Assembly: GCA_004325065.1 (NCBI GenBank)
Contig: PITI01000484.1
Coordinates: 1-11,766, forward strand
Source: Hamiltosporidium magnivora
Lineage: Eukaryota > Microsporidia > Dubosqiidae
DNA length: 11,766 bases
Direction: 5' to 3'
Part shown: positions 8,640 to 11,766 of the stretch, piece after piece
How the letters are laid out: every line of letters starts with the position of its first letter
Position numbering within the stretch: position 1 is the first letter of the stretch
The notes under the pieces: model-generated
Database searches by the model: none
Told to the model about the DNA's origin: nothing
The model's input: only the letters and a program-made list of their open reading frames with translations
Made by a program: the position numbers and the translations under genes

Positions 8640-9267
8640 CAAGAAATGGAAAATTTTTATACAGCCTACATACACTAGAGATAATCGGCAAAGAAGGTGT
8701 TAGTGATTCTAAAAAAAATGGTTTTAAAATTTAGGTGGTGCCGCGTTGTAGGGTTATTTAAATCGATCGGATTATTATTGCCCGTTTCAGTACTTTCTAA
8801 AAGCGTCGATATGATGAAACTTTTTAAAAATTGGTTAACCATTTACAACTTTGTGCTAACAAACATTCAAACAAACTCATAATAGATGTCAAACCGAGGT
8901 GTCTATATTAGTATACTTCTTGTTGGAAAAAATTATAATACATTCTACAAAACGAATTACATGTTATTCTATCGTATGAATCAAAAAAATATATTTACAA
9001 AAATATGAGTAGACTTGGAATAACAACCAATGTCTAAAATTTGTAAAATGACGGAATATCTTTCTTTTATATAAGAAATTTAACCCGAGTATGCCTACGC
9101 GGCAGAATCACCTAACGGAAGGTCTTCTAGTTAATTAAACAAAAAAACAGAAAGGTTCACTATATTCGCCTATATGTCGGGTCTTTTTTATATGTTTAAT
9201 TCTGAAAAATTACTTAAGCGATATAAGTCAAAGGATTTAATCAAATACTTTGAGATTTGCCTATTAA
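8640..9267 (+). pseudogene. Degraded LINE-type reverse transcriptase
   Basis: Non-LTR retrotransposon reverse transcriptase copies element RNA at a nicked target. Family blocks appear in order, spread over several frames. Frame 0 (8640-8880) gives SAKKVLVILKK, then SIGLLLPVSVLSKSVD, at the place of the V-x-I-x-KK and YRPIxLLPVxSK blocks. Frame 1 (8875-8960) gives TEVSILVYFLLEKI, matching the ST-x-x-A-I-x-x-L-L-E-K-I helix. Frame 2 (9005-9130) gives MSRLGITTNV and GISFFYIRNLTRVCLRG, matching the L-x-x-L-G-I and FLxxRxxRV strands. Frame 1 again (9148-9267) gives QKGSLYSPICRVFF, matching motif B (QGSxLSPxLF), and NTLRFAY then stop, at the place of motif C (LRFADD). The motif A Asp is not identifiable and motif C has lost both Asp. 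Several stops and frameshifts make it dead. The clade is undecided. Confidence 0.62.
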
Positions 9268-10149
9268 AGCAGCAAAGGTTATATAGAATAAAAAATACCG
9301 TAATAGATTATACTTAGTAAAAAATCTAAGTCATTTCTCAATCAACACAGTAGTATTAAATAAATTATATACCGATAATAGTACAGAAATTACAACGTTT
9401 GATTATATAGAATCAGAGAAATTCAAAAAGAATCTACATTTTTGAACATAAGGTATACTGCTAAAATAGAAAATGGCAGAATGCAAAGAGAAATATTTGG
9501 ATGCAAAGTACAGACTAAATTCTTACAATCGAATCTTTGACTCCAAACATTAATAAAATTCAAATATAATGAACAGTTCAAATAAAACAAAAGAGATCTA
9601 TAATGAAGAAACCAATATTTGAAACTCTCACTTCAAATAATCCAAATATAATCTTAACTTACTTTTACAGTTCTGAAGCAGTATTCTATAACAATCCGAA
9701 TTTATTTATTGAACAAAAAAATTTACTTTAAAATATTTGATTTGCGAATTCAACTTTAATTTGCTAAGCCACAACCAATAATTATTAAAATTTCGATTTA
9801 AATGCGCCAAAATTTCATTTTTAATTTTTTTAACTTATTCTCAGTAAATTTACTTTCATTTATACAAATAAATTTTCAAAGGACAATAAAATACAAACTT
9901 AATCCAAATAAACTCTTCCATAACAATTTTATTAAACAAATTTTCATCTTAGAGAATAAAAGTTTTTAATTTTAAAAAAATAAACTATCAACTTCTATTG
10001 ACTTACTAAGAGTAAAAATTAAAATAAGTTTAAACATTTGTTAGTTTATAAATACAGTCTTTACTTTTGAATCAATGAATTTACAAATTAAAAAACTAAA
10101 ATATTTTTTAACATGAGTAATAAAGAATAAATAAATGTATAGAGATCGG
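9268..10149. other. AT-rich stretch, no supported gene
   Basis: The 3' half of the LINE-like element would lie in the first part, but I cannot follow it past 9267. Short open frames exist (42 codons at 9603-9731 from an ATG, and a minus-strand frame near 9720-10020 with fewer stops than expected). None has a motif or a composition that sets it apart from chance. Confidence 0.45.
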
Positions 10150-10155
10150 TTTATT
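10150..10155 (-). promoter_or_regulatory. AATAAA polyadenylation signal of the acidic secreted-protein gene
   Basis: On the minus strand AATAAA starts eight bases after the TAA at 10165-10163, inside GGGTAAATAAACC. The placement matches the tight stop-to-signal spacing of the left-edge gene. Confidence 0.45.
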
Positions 10156-10162
10156 TACCCTT

Positions 10163-10294
10163 TTAATCTTTATCTTCGTCCTCATCTAAAGATTGTGCAT
10201 TTTCACTATCCTCATCTTCATCTCCACTTTCTTTTACTCCCATGATATAAAAAACTTTTAGTAAAAAGCAAAATATAAAAAATTTAAAGTTCAT
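10163..10294 (-). CDS. Small putative secreted acidic protein, 43 residues
   Basis: The minus-strand ATG at 10294-10292 is the first after an in-frame stop, and the frame ends with TAA at 10165-10163. Residues 1-18 are a short polar start with Lys4 and then a hydrophobic run (FKFFIFCFLLKVFYIM) that looks like a signal peptide or a single membrane anchor. Residues 19-43 are extremely acidic: 13 Asp/Glu in 25 residues, with GDEDEDSEN and a DEDEDKD end. Such a run is unlikely from random AT-rich DNA, and GC content rises just over this block. A TATAAAAG lies about 43 bases upstream and an AATAAA follows the stop. No neighbour shares the strand. A start at Met18 would give an acidic peptide with no signal. 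Function is unknown; export into a host cell or compartment is only a guess. Confidence 0.55.
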   Translation of the reverse strand: MNFKFFIFCFLLKVFYIMGVKESGDEDEDSENAQSLDEDEDKD

Positions 10295-10336
10295 TGTTTT
10301 GACTTTTGATTTCTCTTAAATACTTTTAAAGTATGA

Positions 10337-10344
10337 CTTTTATA
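10337..10344 (-). promoter_or_regulatory. TATA box (TATAAAAG) upstream of the acidic-protein gene
   Basis: Read on the minus strand, TATAAAAG runs from 10344 to 10337 and ends 42 bases before the ATG. With usual TATA-to-start spacing, transcription would begin roughly 10-15 bases before the start codon, giving a very short 5' leader. The string is a full consensus, but AT-rich DNA produces near matches often. Confidence 0.4.
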
Positions 10345-11500
10345 CAATCAGTACAAATTATATTTGTTTTGTTACAAATTTTACATTTTTATTGGTCATT
10401 CAAATTCACTTTAAAACACATCAATCAGTGTTTTATATTCAAATTTCTTATTGGTTTTAATTAAAAATATATTATTTTTCTGTTTCAAGTAAATTTTTCA
10501 TTGATTAATTTTAATATCCGTTTTACAAATATTAAATTAGAAAATATCTGTGTTTTTTATTAAAACTTTAGAGGATTAAACGAGTAATTTTGTTTTTTTT
10601 AAATATATTTTTAAAACAAAAAGAATTTATGACTGATTTATTTAAAAATACTTTCTATCAAGTTTTTAAGATATTTTAAAATTCAAAAGATATTTTAGAA
10701 ATCATAAAGTTTTAAGTTATATTTACTTTATTAAGTATATTAATTATATTTTATTCTAAAAAAATAACCAAATGTTTATCGATAGACTAATGTTGTAAAT
10801 TTAATTCTCATTATATCTTTAAATCTTTATACTTGTGATTCAAATAAAAAAGTGAGTTTAAAATACTCTCGCTTGAATTTGGCTAAAGTTTTACAATTTC
10901 TAAATATTTTAGCTATTTCTTTGATTCTTCTCGTCGAAAACAGAAAAGAAAACAATTTTTAAGTATTAACGACTAGCTATATAAATGTTTGACTGGTCTT
11001 TGAGGTTTTTTTATAAACATATGGTACATTCGATTAAAATACAATTAAAAGAATACAATATGAAGTTCTACGATACCTTATCACGGACAAAAAAATATAG
11101 AAATTTTTAAAAAATCAATTGTATGAAATACCACAAAAACTATAAAATGTAATTATATATTTCCCAGCAGAATAAATTCTTACGCCTAAAATACTTAAAA
11201 ACAGTCTGCTCATTTCTTTCGATCAATATATGTATATTTAAATTAAATACCAACCAGATATAGAAAAGGAACATCTGAGACGCAATAGATACAGTAAAAA
11301 CTGAAAAACTAATTACATATAAACTCTAAGGAGTAAGAAATCTTTAATTAATCAAATAGAAAAATTATGAAATCTTAAAATGTAGATAAAATGGTCGAAA
11401 TCAAACCCTTATCTTTAAATATAGTAAAATAGTTTGATAAAAAAGGCTATGTAGGTATAATATAAGTAAAAAATCTGATACAGAATCAACATTTAAAATA
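10345..11500. other. AT-rich stretch, no gene seen
   Basis: This is the most AT-rich part of the window, with poly-T and poly-A runs on both strands. The longest open plus-strand piece (about 10785-10961) has no ATG and reads as a Leu/Ile/Phe-rich product expected of such composition. No tRNA boxes or protein motifs were found. Confidence 0.5.
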
Positions 11501-11750
11501 AATATTAATTAAATCACAATTAGGAGAATAAAAAATGGTAGTTAAAGAAATAGAAAGCCACTATAAACTCTCAGAAAAACATTTTAATTTATTTAATTAA
11601 ATATTAATTAAATCACAGTTAGGAGAATAAAAAATGGTAGTTAAAGAAATAGAAATCCCCTATAAATCTCAGAAAAACATTTTAATTTATTTAATTAAAT
11701 ATTGATTAAACCACGGAGACAGAAGTAGTTAAAGAGGTAGAAGAAAATAC
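11501..11750. repeat. 98-99-bp tandem repeat with a tiny ATG frame in each full unit
   Basis: Units start at 11501, 11600 and 11698 with AATATTAATTAAATCAC or a close variant. The first two are nearly identical, except for AAGCCACTATAAACTC versus AATCCCCTATAAATC, a one-base length difference. The third is diverged and lacks the segment holding the ATG. In units 1 and 2, TTAGGAGAATAAAAAATGG leads into a frame beginning MVVKEIE. Unit 1 gives 21 codons ending at TAA 11598-11600; unit 2 shifts frame after MVVKEIEIPYKS and runs slightly longer. The array may continue past the window edge. The purine-rich AGGAG before ATG looks like a ribosome binding site but has no expected role in a eukaryote. 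Confidence 0.85.
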
Positions 11751-11766
11751 ATAAAAATGGTAAAAA

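Noticed and set aside
9092..9131. Hairpins TGCC/GGCA and ACCT/AGGT followed by CTAG-T, resembling a Helitron 3' end or a minus-strand tRNA.
   Set aside because: The bases lie inside the LINE-like coding remnant, between its RxxRV strand and motif B. The reverse strand lacks a proper A box and acceptor pairing.
9603..9731. 42-codon ATG frame beginning MKKPIFETL.
   Set aside because: A frame this long is expected by chance somewhere in a window of this size, and it has no signal, motif or flanking regulatory support.
9720..10020. Minus-strand frame with few stops, starting MFKLILIFTL, like a decayed secreted protein.
   Set aside because: Phe/Leu/Ile-rich products arise naturally from AT-rich DNA, and stops are only mildly fewer than expected. 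There is no acidic or other distinctive tail.
11516..11537. AGGAG a few bases before ATG, like a bacterial ribosome binding site.
   Set aside because: Everything else in the window is eukaryotic transposon material, the frame has only 21 codons, and the motif is simply part of the tandem repeat.
1..11766. A new defence, CRISPR or operon-like system.
   Set aside because: No clustered co-directional intact genes, no spacer-repeat array and no intact enzyme genes are present. The content is explained by decayed transposons, tandem repeats and a small gene.

Overview
The window is strongly AT-rich eukaryotic DNA that reads as a graveyard of transposable elements, with very few intact genes. No rRNA, complete tRNA, CRISPR array, operon or bacterial gene is visible. 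The source is probably a compact but repeat-laden AT-rich unicellular eukaryote. A microsporidian-type parasite is my best guess. The reasons are the base composition, AATAAA signals that sit on or just after stop codons, a TATA box very close to a start codon, and the mix of Helitron-, LINE- and (tentatively) FLYWCH/MULE- and IS1595/Merlin-like remnants. This placement is inference, and an AT-rich arthropod or other protist is not excluded.

Layout. Positions 1-57 hold the 3' end of a gene that enters from the left, with an AATAAA overlapping its tail. Two tandem arrays follow: about 21 bp x 5 at 127-229, and two near-identical 89-bp units carrying (GAC)6 at 304-481. From about 1536 to 6118 lies one long broken gene for the Helitron Rep-helicase transposase. 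It has a 57-bp (19-residue) tandem repeat at its N-terminal end, then the rolling-circle HUH Rep domain, then a PIF1-like helicase, and it ends at the family's usual C-terminus. It is crossed by about ten frame changes and more than fifteen in-frame stops, so it is dead.

Downstream are shorter and weaker remnants. A minus-strand open stretch at 6627-6941 may be a DDE transposase. A FLYWCH-like zinc-finger remnant lies at 8035-8256, followed by a possible MULE piece at 8361-8525. A degraded LINE-type reverse transcriptase occupies about 8640-9267; it is spread over three frames and is easy to miss.

The best candidate for a living gene lies wholly inside the window on the minus strand at 10163-10294. 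It encodes 43 residues: a hydrophobic signal-like N-terminus followed by a highly acidic tail. It has a TATA box upstream and an AATAAA just downstream. The right edge (11501 to about 11750) holds a 98-99-bp tandem repeat whose units each contain a tiny ATG reading frame. The rest is AT-rich sequence in which I see no gene. The parts do not form a working system together. They record repeated transposon insertion and decay around small genes.
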